From Paenibacillus sp. CAA11 (GTDB lineage: Bacteria > Bacillota > Bacilli > Paenibacillales > Paenibacillaceae), in assembly GCF_003060825.1 (NCBI RefSeq), contig NZ_CP028922.1, forward strand, positions 3,620,001-3,684,000: a stretch of DNA of 64,000 nt, written 5' to 3'. The translations under genes were made by a program, and so were the position numbers. Under the pieces are notes generated by a model that worked only from the letters and a program-made list of their open reading frames with translations, ran no database searches and was not told where the DNA came from. This document shows, one piece after another, positions 1 to 9,491 of the stretch. Within the stretch, counting starts at the first letter, position 1. Each line of letters begins with the position of its first letter.

Positions 1-270
1 CCCCACCAACTAGCTAATGCGCCGCAGGCCCATCCGTAAGTGACAGATTGCTCCGTCTTTCCCAAATCCCTCATGCGAGGAACTTGTGTATCCGGTATTA
101 GCTACCGTTTCCGGTAGTTATCCCAGTCTTACAGGCAGGTTGCCTACGTGTTACTCACCCGTCCGCCGCTAAGTTATTCAGAAGCAAGCTTCTAAATAAC
201 TCCGCTCGACTTGCATGTATTAGGCACGCCGCCAGCGTTCGTCCTGAGCCAGGATCAAACTCTCCAATAA
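1..270 (-). rRNA. rrs: 16S ribosomal RNA, 5' part
   Basis: Read on the minus strand, positions 270 down to 235 give the universal 5' end of bacterial 16S rRNA: the AGAGTTTGATCCTGGCTCAG primer site at about 245-264, followed by GACGAACG. The gene starts near position 270 and runs off the left edge, so only about its first 270 nt are here. The 5' domain continues with the expected variable regions. The rest of the rRNA operon (tRNAs, 23S, 5S) must lie outside the window to the left. Confidence 0.97.
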
Positions 271-429
271 AGGTAAAGCTTGTGACTCATTTTGAAACTG
301 ACGAGAAAGGATCGAATTTCAAATCGAGATGGATTTGAAATTCATCCGTTAATTCTCATTTATATCTCACTCGTTGTTCAGTTTTCAAAGATCAAACTTC
401 CTTGTCGTTCGCTGTGTTTCAGCGGCGAC
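271..429 (-). other. rRNA operon leader (box A and processing stem region)
   Basis: This stretch lies between the inferred rRNA transcription start (about 429) and the 16S 5' end. On the minus strand it contains TTTGAAAACTGAACAAC (about 373-389), the box-A-like segment typical of Bacillales rrn leaders, and a self-complementary element around 314-343 (GATTTGAAATT and its partner) that can form part of an RNase III processing stalk. I see no coding potential; the small open frame on the plus strand is not gene-like. Confidence 0.6.
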
Positions 430-435
430 TTAAAT

Positions 436-464
436 AATATAACACATCCACAAATGATGTGCAA
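436..464 (-). promoter_or_regulatory. rrn promoter (sigma-A type)
   Basis: On the minus strand, -35 TTGCAC (459-464) and -10 TATATT (436-441) are separated by exactly 17 nt. An A/T-rich tract directly upstream (about 465-485) could act as an UP element. The predicted start is near 429, about 160 nt before the 16S 5' end. Confidence 0.75.
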
Positions 465-531
465 TACTTTTTTTAAAAAAAGTTATAAATGCATGATTAG
501 CTTATCTAAATTAGCTGGTATGCAGACTATT

Positions 532-565
532 TTACTCTTCTGTCTTACTCTTCTGTCTTACTCTT
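532..565. repeat. 13-bp tandem repeat upstream of the rrn promoter
   Basis: The unit TTACTCTTCTGTC occurs twice in perfect tandem (532-544 and 545-557), followed by a partial third copy TTACTCTT (558-565). It lies between the terminator of the LysM protein gene and the rRNA promoter. No function is evident. Confidence 0.85.
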
Positions 566-580
566 AATCCTGGTCTAGGT

Positions 581-620
581 AAATAAGAAAAGCAGGCGAG
601 AGCTAAAGCTCAGCCTGCTT
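581..620 (-). terminator. Rho-independent terminator of the LysM spore protein gene
   Basis: The arms AAGCAGGC (590-597) and GCCTGCTT (613-620) enclose a loop that can itself pair (AGCT/AGCT). On the minus strand they are followed by TTTTCTTATTT. It lies 14 nt past the stop codon of the 634-2184 gene. Confidence 0.8.
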
Positions 621-633
621 CTACAAAATTCAC

Positions 634-2184
634 TTATTCGTTAATCCATGGGTTCTGACGTACTTTTTGTTTTGGTTGCGGTGCCCGGTCTTTTTTTCCC
701 GTTTTATTCTTGGTCTTCTTCTCAGGCACATAACCCGATACATTTCCTTGATCCTCCGCCTCCACACCTTCGTCCGCAGCATTCATCATTGCCGAATCAG
801 TCTCCTCTGCTTGCGTTCCCTCTTCCTCCCGAATTGAAGGTTCGTATCCCAGAGCTCCTAACGGCATGCTCGGAACTTCATAGGAAGGCTGCTGTGGATA
901 ATATGGTGGTGCTTCAGCCCCAGGATAGTAAGGGGGATATGACGGATACGAGGAATAAGAAGGATATTCTTCCCGATAATAATAAGGAGGCATAGCATTT
1001 GCAGAGTACATAGGTTGTTGGGCATATAGATAAGAAGGATCAGCGTGCTGGCCGCAGGACTGGCAATTTGGCCACACGGGTGCTGGCGCTGTGTAAATTG
1101 GCTGCGTATGTGGATAGCTCGGATTATAACTTTCATAAGGAGATTGGAGATTCATAGCTGGATAAGCAGGTGAATAGGCTTCTTTATGCGGATCTGCTGC
1201 TCCCCATGGCTGATAATACATCTCTTCTCCATAGTTCTGGGCATAAGGATGAGAAGGATGAGGCGGGCACGGTTCTTCCTTCATTTCTCCCCCCACTCCA
1301 TAATTGGGAAAAGGAGTAATTCCCGGATAATCTCCCACCAGCGATTCTACTGACGGTAAAGTGCTCTCATATGGTAGTTGAGGAAGCTCATAAGGAGCGC
1401 TTACTTTCTGGGCTTCCACCGACTGTTGATAGAACAGATCATGGTGTGGCGACTTGTACTTATCCGAGCAACCGCACGGCTTCTCCGTCTTAACAGGCTG
1501 CGGCTGCGGCACATACTCTGGGACTGGAACATACTCTGGAACATAGGAGAAAACAGGCGGTTTCTCTACATTAATCTCTGTATACTCTACCTCCACATGG
1601 TACTGGGGCATCACCGGAGTTACCGGGACTTCCTGTACAGGCTCAACAGGTGCTGGCTGGGGAGCTGGAACGGGTATAGGCACCTCAGATTTCGGAGCTG
1701 ATGGCGGTGCCTCAGGCGTTACCGGAACCGGAGGGGGGGCAGGCATTGTCGTCTCTGGCTTAGGAGCGGTGTTCTTCTTGCCAGATTCTGATGCAGCATA
1801 ATATACGCCGCTTTGTTCCGCCGATTGACTCTCATTCAGAAGTTGACCCGGAACCCCTGCCGGTATGTTTACGGTCTCACCGACCAGCAAGGCATTCGGA
1901 TTTTTAAGCTGAGGGTTGGCGGCAATTAAAGTTTGCAGAGGAACCCCCCACGCTTTTGATAACTTCCAAAGTGTATCTCCCTGTTTCACTACATGCTTAT
2001 GAAGAACCCCCTCTCCTCCTTCTACCGGTACAGCAGCCGTTGGAATCTTGATCTTGTCTCCAATGGTAAGCTCATTCGGATCAGTAAGCTGCGGATTAGC
2101 GGCAATGATCTTATCCAGCGGGACATTATACTTCTGGGACAGTACATACAAAGTATCTCCCTGCTTCACCATGTGTATTTTCAC
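634..2184 (-). CDS. safA: SafA-like spore coat assembly protein with two LysM domains
   Basis: The 516-residue protein has two N-terminal LysM domains (about residues 3-48 and 63-108), each with the QGDTLYxLSxKxxVxLxxIIAANPQL pattern that binds peptidoglycan. The rest is a low-complexity tail rich in Pro, Tyr and Glu with many YP and PPYY repeats, a Cys-containing CGCS (about 245) and CQSCGQ. Two LysM domains plus a Tyr/Pro-rich tail and a place beside pheA fit SafA, which sits at the cortex-coat interface and recruits inner coat proteins. The start is GTG, preceded by AGGAGG with a 9-10 nt gap. B. subtilis SafA has a single LysM, so the doubled domain is a difference. Orthology is inferred from layout and synteny. 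Confidence 0.75.
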   Translation of the reverse strand: MKIHMVKQGDTLYVLSQKYNVPLDKIIAANPQLTDPNELTIGDKIKIPTAAVPVEGGEGVLHKHVVKQGDTLWKLSKAWGVPLQTLIAANPQLKNPNALLVGETVNIPAGVPGQLLNESQSAEQSGVYYAASESGKKNTAPKPETTMPAPPPVPVTPEAPPSAPKSEVPIPVPAPQPAPVEPVQEVPVTPVMPQYHVEVEYTEINVEKPPVFSYVPEYVPVPEYVPQPQPVKTEKPCGCSDKYKSPHHDLFYQQSVEAQKVSAPYELPQLPYESTLPSVESLVGDYPGITPFPNYGVGGEMKEEPCPPHPSHPYAQNYGEEMYYQPWGAADPHKEAYSPAYPAMNLQSPYESYNPSYPHTQPIYTAPAPVWPNCQSCGQHADPSYLYAQQPMYSANAMPPYYYREEYPSYSSYPSYPPYYPGAEAPPYYPQQPSYEVPSMPLGALGYEPSIREEEGTQAEETDSAMMNAADEGVEAEDQGNVSGYVPEKKTKNKTGKKDRAPQPKQKVRQNPWINE

Positions 2185-2302
2185 GCGGCAAAAACCTCCT
2201 AATTTCTACTTCGGGCCGTGATATCCGCCCGTCACCTATTGATACATCCTATGCACTAGCCCGGAAATTGTTATCTAATTTCAGCAAAAATTAATTTGCC
2301 TC

Positions 2303-2347
2303 ACATATAAAAGAACCCAAATTCTCTGCTTAGAGAACTTGGGCTCT
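2303..2347 (-). terminator. Rho-independent terminator of ilvE
   Basis: A 16-bp stem with few mismatches (arms 2312-2327 and 2332-2347, loop GCTT) is followed on the minus strand by TTCTTTTATATG. It is 23 nt beyond the ilvE stop and closes the pheB-hom-thrCB-pheA-ilvE series. Confidence 0.8.
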
Positions 2348-2369
2348 TGAATTCATATACGATATACTA

Positions 2370-3251
2370 TTATTCAAATACCTTTAATCCGTCTTGATTC
2401 ACAATGCTGCGAAACTCTTCGAGCAGCTTCAATGTTATAGGACCAGCCTGGCCTTGGCCAATAATACGTCCATCTACCTCACGTACCGCGATAACCTCTG
2501 CTGCTGTTCCCGTCAAGAACACCTCATCTGCAACGTATACATCATGCAATGTGAACGGTTCTTCTTTGAGCTTGTACCCTTTTTTCTCACAAATTTCAAT
2601 GATTGCCTGACGAGTAATTCCTTCAAGTGCACCGAGGTAGCATGGTGGCGTAGTAATCACGCCGTTCTTAACAATAAAAATATTGTCCCCGGAGCCTTCT
2701 GTGACATACCCTTGGGCATTCAGCATGATCGCTTCACCTGCTCCAGATAGGTTGGACTGAATTTTCACAAGGATATTATTCAAGTAGTTTAGCGACTTGA
2801 TCTTCGGATTGAGTGCATCCGGAATATTACGGCGAGTAGATACAGACACAGTCTTCAATCCAACCCGGTAGGCTTCCTCTGAATAGATTGCAAGCTGCTC
2901 TGCAATGATAATCACTGTAGGCTTCGAACAGCGAGTAGGATCTAATCCCAGATTCCCCGGACCGCGGGAGACGATTAACCGGATATACCCGTCTCGCAGC
3001 TCATTGCGGCGAAGGGTCTCCACAAGCGCGTCTTCCATTTCTTGATAAGAGAGCGGTATTTCAAGCATAATTGATTTTGCCGAATCATACAGACGATCAA
3101 GATGTTCTTTACATTTGAAAATATTACCGCTATAGATGCGAATTCCTTCAAATATTCCATCACCGTACAAGAAGCCATGATCATATACCGAAACTGTGGC
3201 TTTATCCTTCGTTACATATTGACCATCCAAATAGATCCACTGCTCTGCCAT
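2370..3251 (-). CDS. ilvE: Branched-chain amino acid aminotransferase
   Basis: This class IV PLP aminotransferase has 293 residues. It catalyses the last step of Leu, Ile and Val synthesis (2-oxo acid plus glutamate). Family marks include YDHGFLYGDGIFEGIRIY near residue 23, the PLP lysine in LNPKIKSLNYLNNILVK (about 155), and EGSGDNIFIVKNG plus GITRQ in the C-terminal half. The ATG is preceded by GGAGGTG, which lies within the end of pheA, whose TAG stop is only 5 nt upstream, so the two genes are translationally coupled. A D-amino-acid transaminase is the main alternative in this fold class, but the length and motifs favour IlvE. Confidence 0.93.
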   Translation of the reverse strand: MAEQWIYLDGQYVTKDKATVSVYDHGFLYGDGIFEGIRIYSGNIFKCKEHLDRLYDSAKSIMLEIPLSYQEMEDALVETLRRNELRDGYIRLIVSRGPGNLGLDPTRCSKPTVIIIAEQLAIYSEEAYRVGLKTVSVSTRRNIPDALNPKIKSLNYLNNILVKIQSNLSGAGEAIMLNAQGYVTEGSGDNIFIVKNGVITTPPCYLGALEGITRQAIIEICEKKGYKLKEEPFTLHDVYVADEVFLTGTAAEVIAVREVDGRIIGQGQAGPITLKLLEEFRSIVNQDGLKVFE

Positions 3252-3256
3252 TATGA

Positions 3257-4132
3257 CTACACCTCCGAATTATGTTCCTCGTAAGTATAACTGGGATAGG
3301 AACCCAGTATGCGAACCTGACATCCTAAAGCTTCAATCTCACCTATCGCTGAAGCCAGCAGAATAGAATCCACAGATTCAAGTACATCCATTGTAAAATA
3401 ATAACTGCCCAATTGCTTCTTGGTTGGTCTAGACTCAATCCTCGACAAATTCAGCTTGCGCCAGGCAAAAGCCGAGAGCACTTGATGAAGGGCGCCCGGA
3501 AAATCAGAAGGAAGTGTAATTAGAACACTTGTCTTAGGAGTTCCGGACTTCAGCAATTCAAGCTTCGACGGGCCAATCAGCACAAAGCGGGTGAAATTAT
3601 TACTATGATCTGTTACCTTTTGCGCCAAAATATCCAACCCATGCTCCTTAGCTCCAAGTGCGGTGCCAACAGCTGTCCATCCTCTGCCCGGATTCAACTT
3701 GACCATCTCAATCGCTTCGGCCGTACTCCCGACGTTCTCCAACTCTGCCTGCGGCATGTGCTGTCTTATAAATTGCTGGCACTGAGCCATAGCAACAGGA
3801 TGAGAAAGCACCCGGGTCACTCCGGAGAAGTTGTCCCCAGCTTGCTGGAGCTCTTCTCTTCGCCCTATAAGGTTCTGGATTGAAGGATACACCCACTCCA
3901 CCTGCATAGGTACATCGACTTCGTGAACCAGCCAATCCATATGCAGGCTAACCGAGCCCTCAATAGTATTCTCTACGGGAATGACACTATAATCCGCCTC
4001 TTTGTTAACCACAGATTGAAATACATCGGATATTTGCTTATAGTGCTTGAGCTCAACTGGCTCTTCTCCAAATAAGTACAGAACTGCTTCATGGGACACT
4101 GTCCCCTTCGGCAGCAGTGCAATTCGCTTCAT
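3257..4132 (-). CDS. pheA: Prephenate dehydratase
   Basis: This monofunctional enzyme of 291 residues converts prephenate to phenylpyruvate in phenylalanine synthesis. The N-terminal catalytic domain has ALLPKGTVSHEA, VIPVENTIEGSV and the DHSNNFTRFVLIG segment (TRF is the catalytic motif). The C-terminal ACT domain has TSVLITLPSDFPGALHQVL and LSRIESRPTK, which in the family binds Phe for feedback inhibition. No chorismate mutase domain is present. The start ATG has AAGGGG upstream. It follows thrB by 36 nt and is directly followed by ilvE. Confidence 0.95.
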   Translation of the reverse strand: MKRIALLPKGTVSHEAVLYLFGEEPVELKHYKQISDVFQSVVNKEADYSVIPVENTIEGSVSLHMDWLVHEVDVPMQVEWVYPSIQNLIGRREELQQAGDNFSGVTRVLSHPVAMAQCQQFIRQHMPQAELENVGSTAEAIEMVKLNPGRGWTAVGTALGAKEHGLDILAQKVTDHSNNFTRFVLIGPSKLELLKSGTPKTSVLITLPSDFPGALHQVLSAFAWRKLNLSRIESRPTKKQLGSYYFTMDVLESVDSILLASAIGEIEALGCQVRILGSYPSYTYEEHNSEV

Positions 4133-4168
4133 GTAACTTCCCCTTTTGTAAAGTACGGACAGATTATC

Positions 4169-5113
4169 TCATTCTCCAAACCCGGCAGCTTCCTTAACCG
4201 TAAGCTCCCGTACCCCTTCACGGCAGGGATCAAGCCACATTGTCTGAGCCTCAATCTTATGCTGAGCCAGTACTTCACTAAGGAAAGACTCCAGCTCAGG
4301 CTTGTGGACAGAATTGCGATCCATCAATGCTAGCAGTGTTGGCCCTGCTCCGCTTAATGCCGCCCCGAGCGCACCATGTGCGACTGCTTCTCGCAATATT
4401 TGCCCCATCCCTGGGATCAATTCTGAACGGTAGGACTGATGAAGTCGATCCTGCATCGCCTCCCTGATCAGATCAAGCCTCCCCGCGCTTAAGGCTGCCG
4501 TGAGGAGTGAAGCACGGCTTACATTAAAGACCGCGTCTGCCATAGACACGCTTCGAGGAAGTGCCTCACGCGCTTTAACTGTAGACAGGTGGAAGGCTGG
4601 AATAGCAACCAACACCTCCAAATCAGCCGGAGGCTCAATACGCAAACATTCTGCATGCTGGCCGTCCCAGACGGCGGTGACAATCCCTCCGTACAGCGAA
4701 GCACCGACATTATCGGGATGCTTCTCGAGTGCAGTCGCCATATCAAAGAGCTTGCTGTCCGGAAGAGGACGCCCAATAAGCGCATTGGCAGCATACATTC
4801 CACCAACGATCGCCGATGCGCTGCTTCCAAGCCCGCGGGTTAGAGGAATGTCCGAGCGCATGGAAATCTCAAGCTCAGGTACGGATTGACCAGCTTCCTC
4901 AAAAACCATCTGTGCTACCTCGTAGATCAGATTTGTCTTGTCTCTGGGAATCCCCTGCATGCCGTCACCAGACGGAAGTATTACTGTAGCTTCTGCAGGC
5001 TTCATCTCAATGTAAGCATACAAGGATAACGCCATACCAAGCGTATCAAACCCGGGTCCGAGGTTGGCCGTGCTTGCCGGAACTTTAATACGAACCCCTT
5101 GTTCTAATATCAT
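4169..5113 (-). CDS. thrB: Homoserine kinase
   Basis: This GHMP-family kinase of 314 residues phosphorylates homoserine to O-phosphohomoserine in threonine synthesis. The N-terminus has [19 protein letters not shown], the ATP-binding [16 protein letters not shown] is at about residues 90-106, and the C-terminal [14 protein letters not shown] motif is present. The ATG overlaps the thrC stop as ATGA, which indicates translational coupling in the hom-thrC-thrB order usual for Bacillota. Confidence 0.96.
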   Translation of the reverse strand: MILEQGVRIKVPASTANLGPGFDTLGMALSLYAYIEMKPAEATVILPSGDGMQGIPRDKTNLIYEVAQMVFEEAGQSVPELEISMRSDIPLTRGLGSSASAIVGGMYAANALIGRPLPDSKLFDMATALEKHPDNVGASLYGGIVTAVWDGQHAECLRIEPPADLEVLVAIPAFHLSTVKAREALPRSVSMADAVFNVSRASLLTAALSAGRLDLIREAMQDRLHQSYRSELIPGMGQILREAVAHGALGAALSGAGPTLLALMDRNSVHKPELESFLSEVLAQHKIEAQTMWLDPCREGVRELTVKEAAGFGE

Positions 5114-6180
5114 ACGCCCGTACCTTCGAGTTTGGCAATGGCGCTCAAGACAGCCTCTTCAGTATCTTCAACTACAATGGGTTCTCCTCCGATGCTTTGA
5201 ATCGCAATGTTAGGATCCTTCAGTCCATGGCCTGTCAGTACACAGACAACAGTCTCTCCACCTTTGAAGTAGCCTTCCCGTTTCAGCTTATACACTCCTG
5301 CAACAGAGGCCGCGGAGGCCGGCTCTGCAAAGATTCCTTCCCTAGCAGCGATGGTTCGGTAAGCACTCAGAATTTGTTCATCGGTAACATAATTAATTTG
5401 ACCGCCAGACTCTTCAGCAGCCGCTACTGCCGTCTTCCAGCTTGCTGGATTACCGATCCGAATGGCCGTAGCCACGGTTTCCGGTTCGAGAATAGGCTCA
5501 CCTTTTACAATCGCCATGGCCCCTTCTGCTTCAAACCCAACCATGCGAGGTAAAGAACTAATCTTGCCATGCTGATGGTACTCTTTAAATCCTTTCCAGT
5601 AAGCTGAAATATTACCTGCATTCCCAACAGGTATAGCCAATACGTCGGGGGCCTGGCCTAGCTGGTCGCATACTTCAAAGGCCGCAGTCTTTTGACCCTC
5701 AATCCGGTATGGATTGACCGAATTAACTAATGTAATCGGGTGCTTAGCAGTGATCTCTCTAACAATTTCCAATGCCCGGTCAAAATTGCCTTCGATCGCA
5801 ATCACCTTGGCTCCATAGATCATCGCCTGGGCAAGCTTGCCAAGGGCAATATTATTATTAGGAATTAGCACGATACAGTTTAGGCCGGATCTGGCTGCAT
5901 AAGCTGCCGCAGCTGCCGAAGTGTTGCCCGTGGAGGCACACATAATAGTCCGGCTTCCTTCCTCAATGGCCTTTGCCACCGCCATAACCATACCACGGTC
6001 TTTAAATGAGCCTGTAGGATTAAGCCCCTCATATTTAAAATATAAATTAATGCCAAGCTCTTCAGATAGATGCTGAGCATGAACAAGCGGTGTGTTCCCT
6101 TCCTGAAGCGTCAGCATCGGTGTATGTTCAGTAACCGGAAGATATTGTTTGTAAGTTTGCAGTAGACCTTGGTATCTCAT
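5110..6180 (-). CDS. thrC: Threonine synthase
   Basis: This PLP enzyme of 356 residues converts O-phosphohomoserine to threonine. The PLP lysine is in [11 protein letters not shown] (about residue 60), the phosphate-binding loop is [17 protein letters not shown], and [17 protein letters not shown] and LTGHGLKDP complete the family signature. The short length is the Bacillus-type class, without the long N-terminal domain of plant or E. coli enzymes. It lies between hom (71 nt upstream) and thrB (4-nt overlap). Confidence 0.96.
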   Translation of the reverse strand: MRYQGLLQTYKQYLPVTEHTPMLTLQEGNTPLVHAQHLSEELGINLYFKYEGLNPTGSFKDRGMVMAVAKAIEEGSRTIMCASTGNTSAAAAAYAARSGLNCIVLIPNNNIALGKLAQAMIYGAKVIAIEGNFDRALEIVREITAKHPITLVNSVNPYRIEGQKTAAFEVCDQLGQAPDVLAIPVGNAGNISAYWKGFKEYHQHGKISSLPRMVGFEAEGAMAIVKGEPILEPETVATAIRIGNPASWKTAVAAAEESGGQINYVTDEQILSAYRTIAAREGIFAEPASAASVAGVYKLKREGYFKGGETVVCVLTGHGLKDPNIAIQSIGGEPIVVEDTEEAVLSAIAKLEGTGV

Positions 6181-6251
6181 AGACGTTGACTCCTTTATTG
6201 TTAATTCAAAGACAGGTTGTTATTGAATATGATCAGAAAATTACAAGGGAG

Positions 6252-7538
6252 TTACCCTTCTACACGGTATACACTCTTAATGCGCCGTATGACCTGTAAG
6301 CCTTCAAAATGTTGAAGCACCTTATCCATACTTGCCTTGCTTGCGTCATGTGTAACAATCATGATCTCAGCTCCTGGATTCTGCTCATTTGGCGTCTGGA
6401 CAACAGAAGCAAGGCTCACTTCATATTCTGCGAATACTTGAGTGATTTGAGCCAATACCCCGGCCTTATCATCTACTTGAAGAAGAATAAAATTCTTATA
6501 GCTAATCTGATCGTCAGATTTCAGTTTCTTCTCTTTATAAGGCACAATCGCCTTCAATCCGTTAACTCCGAGCTTCAAATTTTTGACCACGGCCACCAAA
6601 TCCGCTACAACTGAAGTCGCTGTGGGCATTTCTCCTGCACCCGCACCATAGAACATTGTCTCTCCCACGGCTTCGCCATGTACATATACGGCATTAAAGA
6701 CTCCGTTGACAGCTGCAATTGGATGGCTTTGTTTTACCATAGTAGGCTGTACACTGATGGCGACTGCATCGTCCTGACGTTCGGCAATCCCCAGCAGCTT
6801 GAGTTCATAGCCGAGCTGCTTCGCATAAGCGATGTCTTCTTTGGAGACGCCAGATATTCCCCGAACACCTACATCCTTCAGCTCAACATCTGTGCGAAAG
6901 CCCAACGTTCCAAGGATAGCCATTTTACGCGCTGCATCCAAACCTTCTACGTCCGAAGTCGGATCGGCTTCCGCATATCCGAGGTCCTGAGCCTCCTTCA
7001 GAACATCATCATAGGAAGCTCCTTCCTGGCTCATTTTCGTTAAAATATAGTTGGTTGTGCCGTTTACTATTCCCATGATTTTCGTGATGCGATCCGAAGA
7101 GAAGCCTTCGATTAACGTCCGAATGATCGGAATTCCACCAGCTACACTAGCTTCATAGAATACGTCGCACTGCTTCTCCTGCGCTTTAGCCAAAATCTCG
7201 CTGCCATGCAGTGCCATTAGGTCCTTATTGGCGGTAACAATATGCTTTCCCCGCTCCAGGGCTTCAAGCAAGTAAGTCTTGGTATGTTCAATGCCTCCCA
7301 TGACTTCAACAATGACATCAATCTCAGGATCCCGGATAACCTCCCAAGGATCTTCTGTTAGCTTATGAGCATCTACCGCAATATTCCGTTCTTTATAAAG
7401 GCTCTTAACCGCTATTCTCTCAATGACAATTGGGGAGCCGACCTGACTGCTTAAATCCTCCTGATGGCCTTCCACAATACGGACAACGCCGGTTCCCACC
7501 GTTCCCAATCCAAGCAAACCTACCTTCACTGGTCTCAA
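6252..7538 (-). CDS. hom: Homoserine dehydrogenase
   Basis: The enzyme (428 residues) reduces aspartate semialdehyde to homoserine, the branch point to Thr and Met. It has an N-terminal Rossmann segment (VGLLGLGTVGTGVVRI), the catalytic-domain motif GIVNGTTNYILTKM and DPTSDVEGLDAARKMAIL, and a C-terminal ACT domain (LLQVDDKAGVLAQITQVF) for feedback control. The start is TTG with AAGGAGG 8-10 nt upstream. It follows pheB by 38 nt and is probably co-transcribed with it. Confidence 0.96.
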   Translation of the reverse strand: MRPVKVGLLGLGTVGTGVVRIVEGHQEDLSSQVGSPIVIERIAVKSLYKERNIAVDAHKLTEDPWEVIRDPEIDVIVEVMGGIEHTKTYLLEALERGKHIVTANKDLMALHGSEILAKAQEKQCDVFYEASVAGGIPIIRTLIEGFSSDRITKIMGIVNGTTNYILTKMSQEGASYDDVLKEAQDLGYAEADPTSDVEGLDAARKMAILGTLGFRTDVELKDVGVRGISGVSKEDIAYAKQLGYELKLLGIAERQDDAVAISVQPTMVKQSHPIAAVNGVFNAVYVHGEAVGETMFYGAGAGEMPTATSVVADLVAVVKNLKLGVNGLKAIVPYKEKKLKSDDQISYKNFILLQVDDKAGVLAQITQVFAEYEVSLASVVQTPNEQNPGAEIMIVTHDASKASMDKVLQHFEGLQVIRRIKSVYRVEG

Positions 7539-7576
7539 ATCAAATTCCTCCTTCTATTCCTTTTTTAACAGGTCAG

Positions 7577-8014
7577 TTAACCCTGGCCCACAATTTGAAC
7601 CCTCTTAACCCCCTGCACACTCCGCAGCTTATCCAACAAATCATCTAAATCCTCCGTCAAATGGGACGTCTCCACAGAAATAACCACGTTCGCCACTCCT
7701 TGCAACGGTATACTCTGGTTGATGGTTAGAACATTCCCGCCAAAGCTGGCTACCAAGGCCAGCACCTGAGACAAAATTCCGGATCTGTGCTCCAAATCAA
7801 ATGAAACTGTAACAATTCGGTCCCGCTCCAGCTGATTAAGCTGATGGATTCCATCCTTGTATTTATAAAAAGCACTGCGGCTGAGTCCCACTTGCTCGAC
7901 AGCTTCATGAACCGTCCTAACGCTGCCAGCAGCCAGCAGCTGCTTTACCTGAAGCGTCTTAACTACGGCTTCGGGCAAAATATCTTCACGTACTAAATAA
8001 TAACGTTCCCGCAC
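7577..8014 (-). CDS. pheB: ACT domain protein PheB (UPF0735 family)
   Basis: The protein has 145 residues with the chosen GTG start, which has TAAGGAGAGG 6 nt upstream. A longer open frame to 8077 has no ribosome site and would run across the promoter. The N-terminal part (YYLVREDILPEA, AVEQVGLSRSAFYKYKDG) looks like a helix-turn-helix segment. The C-terminal part is an ACT domain (VTVSFDLEHRSGILSQVLALV, VVISVETSHL). Despite the name it is not chorismate mutase. The family is thought to sense an amino acid, and its place heading the hom-thrC-thrB-pheA-ilvE series suggests a regulatory role there. That role is inferred. Confidence 0.85.
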   Translation of the reverse strand: MRERYYLVREDILPEAVVKTLQVKQLLAAGSVRTVHEAVEQVGLSRSAFYKYKDGIHQLNQLERDRIVTVSFDLEHRSGILSQVLALVASFGGNVLTINQSIPLQGVANVVISVETSHLTEDLDDLLDKLRSVQGVKRVQIVGQG

Positions 8015-8056
8015 AAACGTCCTCTCCTTAAAGACTGTTGTTTTTATATAGTGGAC

Positions 8057-8085
8057 ATTATAACGGAAACCTGACATAGTAGCAA
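8057..8085 (-). promoter_or_regulatory. Sigma-A promoter of the pheB-hom-thrCB-pheA-ilvE series
   Basis: On the minus strand, -35 TTGCTA (8080-8085) and -10 TATAAT (8057-8062) have a 17-nt spacer. The predicted start is near 8050, giving a short leader of about 35 nt to the GTG of pheB. Confidence 0.7.
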
Positions 8086-8117
8086 CAAAAATCTGATTAA
8101 CACTTATTAGGGGCTAT

Positions 8118-8176
8118 AAATAAAAAAAGAGCGGCCCGTAAGTCTATGGCTATCCAAAGACTTCGGGCACACTCTT
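8118..8176 (-). terminator. Rho-independent terminator of the spo0B-obg unit
   Basis: A long interrupted stem (AAGAG, CGGCCCG and TAAGTCT pairing with AGACTT, CGGGC and CTCTT) is followed on the minus strand by a run of seven T (8120-8127 region). It starts directly after the obg stop codon. Confidence 0.8.
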
Positions 8177-8177
8177 A

Positions 8178-9491
8178 TTAATAATAGTAACTGCTTCCTT
8201 CTACAAACTCGAACTCAAAGTCGCCGATCCGGACAATCGTGCCATCTACGGCTCCGCGTTTCCGCAATGCTTCATCAATGCCCATATGGCGCATCGTTCT
8301 CGCCAGCTTAAGAATGGCGTCATGCGAGTTCAGCTGCATACGCTTCATCATCCGCTCGATACGTGGACTCGATACGATAAATGATTCATTCTCCCGGGTA
8401 ATCGTGAAGGAATTGTCTTCCTTGCGGTCAAGCTTGTAGATCTTTCTTTCTTCCAGTTCTGTAACTTCCTCAATAGCCGGTGCCTCTGGGATTTCATCCA
8501 GCATATCCGCTGCCCGGTATAGAAGCTCTTGAACCCCCTGGCGAGTTAACGAGGAGATTGGCATGATCTCCAAATCTGGCCTTACCTCCGCTATCTTCTT
8601 CTTGAACTCTTCCAAGTGTTCTGGCGCTTCTGGCATATCCATCTTATTCGCAGCTACAATCTGTGGCCTATTCTCCAAGTCCGCATTATAAAGCTTGAGC
8701 TCTTCGTTAATTTTCTGCCAGTCCTCGAAGGGCTCCCGGCCTTCAGAGCCTGCCATATCCACAACATGAATAATCAGGCGGGTACGTTCAACATGCCGAA
8801 GAAATTCATGTCCCAGACCAACGCCTTCGTGGGCGCCTTCAATAAGGCCCGGCAGGTCTGCCATCACAAAGCTGCGGCCTTCACTAACATCCACAACTCC
8901 AAGGTTTGGCGTGATGGTTGTAAAGTGGTAAGCCCCGATTTTAGGCTGGGCAGCAGATACAACAGAGAGAAGTGTGGATTTACCTACGCTAGGAAAGCCT
9001 ACAAGCCCTACGTCCGCCATTACTTTCAGTTCTAGGATAATCCAGCGTTCTTCTCCTTCTTCTCCGTTCTCTGCTAGCTCCGGAGCCGGATTGTTAGGCG
9101 TGGCGAACCGGATGTTGCCTCTTCCTCCACGGCCTCCACGAGCGACCACCACCTGCTGTCCATGACGGGTCATATCCGCTAAAACTTCCTGGGTCTCCTC
9201 ATCGATAATAACTGTTCCCGGCGGGATGCGGACAATCATATGCTCAGCGTTAGCACCGTGCTGACTCTTGTTGCGTCCTTTATCCCCACGCTTAGCCTTA
9301 AAGTGGCGCTGATAGCGAAAGTCCATCAATGTGCGTAGACCTTCATCCACTCGGAAAATTACATTTCCGCCTTTGCCGCCGTCTCCACCGGCAGGCCCGC
9401 CTTCCGGCACATATTTCTCACGGCGAAAGGATACGATTCCATCCCCGCCGTCTCCGCCTTTAACATAAATTTTCGCTTTATCTACAAACAT
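8178..9491 (-). CDS. obg: GTPase Obg
   Basis: This essential GTPase has 437 residues and is associated with the 50S ribosome and stress/sporulation signalling. The N-terminal glycine-rich Obg fold is at about residues 1-158 ([30 protein letters not shown]). The G domain has [12 protein letters not shown] (G1), [10 protein letters not shown] (G2), DLPGLIEGA (G3), NKMD (G4) and a G5-like SS. The C-terminal OCT domain is at about 345-425. The ATG has GAGGTGAAAGC upstream and overlaps the end of spo0B, as in B. subtilis. Confidence 0.97.
   Translation of the reverse strand: MFVDKAKIYVKGGDGGDGIVSFRREKYVPEGGPAGGDGGKGGNVIFRVDEGLRTLMDFRYQRHFKAKRGDKGRNKSQHGANAEHMIVRIPPGTVIIDEETQEVLADMTRHGQQVVVARGGRGGRGNIRFATPNNPAPELAENGEEGEERWIILELKVMADVGLVGFPSVGKSTLLSVVSAAQPKIGAYHFTTITPNLGVVDVSEGRSFVMADLPGLIEGAHEGVGLGHEFLRHVERTRLIIHVVDMAGSEGREPFEDWQKINEELKLYNADLENRPQIVAANKMDMPEAPEHLEEFKKKIAEVRPDLEIMPISSLTRQGVQELLYRAADMLDEIPEAPAIEEVTELEERKIYKLDRKEDNSFTITRENESFIVSSPRIERMMKRMQLNSHDAILKLARTMRHMGIDEALRKRGAVDGTIVRIGDFEFEFVEGSSYYY

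Noticed and set aside
292-567. 91-residue plus-strand open frame over the rRNA leader and promoter
   Set aside because: It lies on the reverse of the rrn leader, has no ribosome site and no protein-like pattern.
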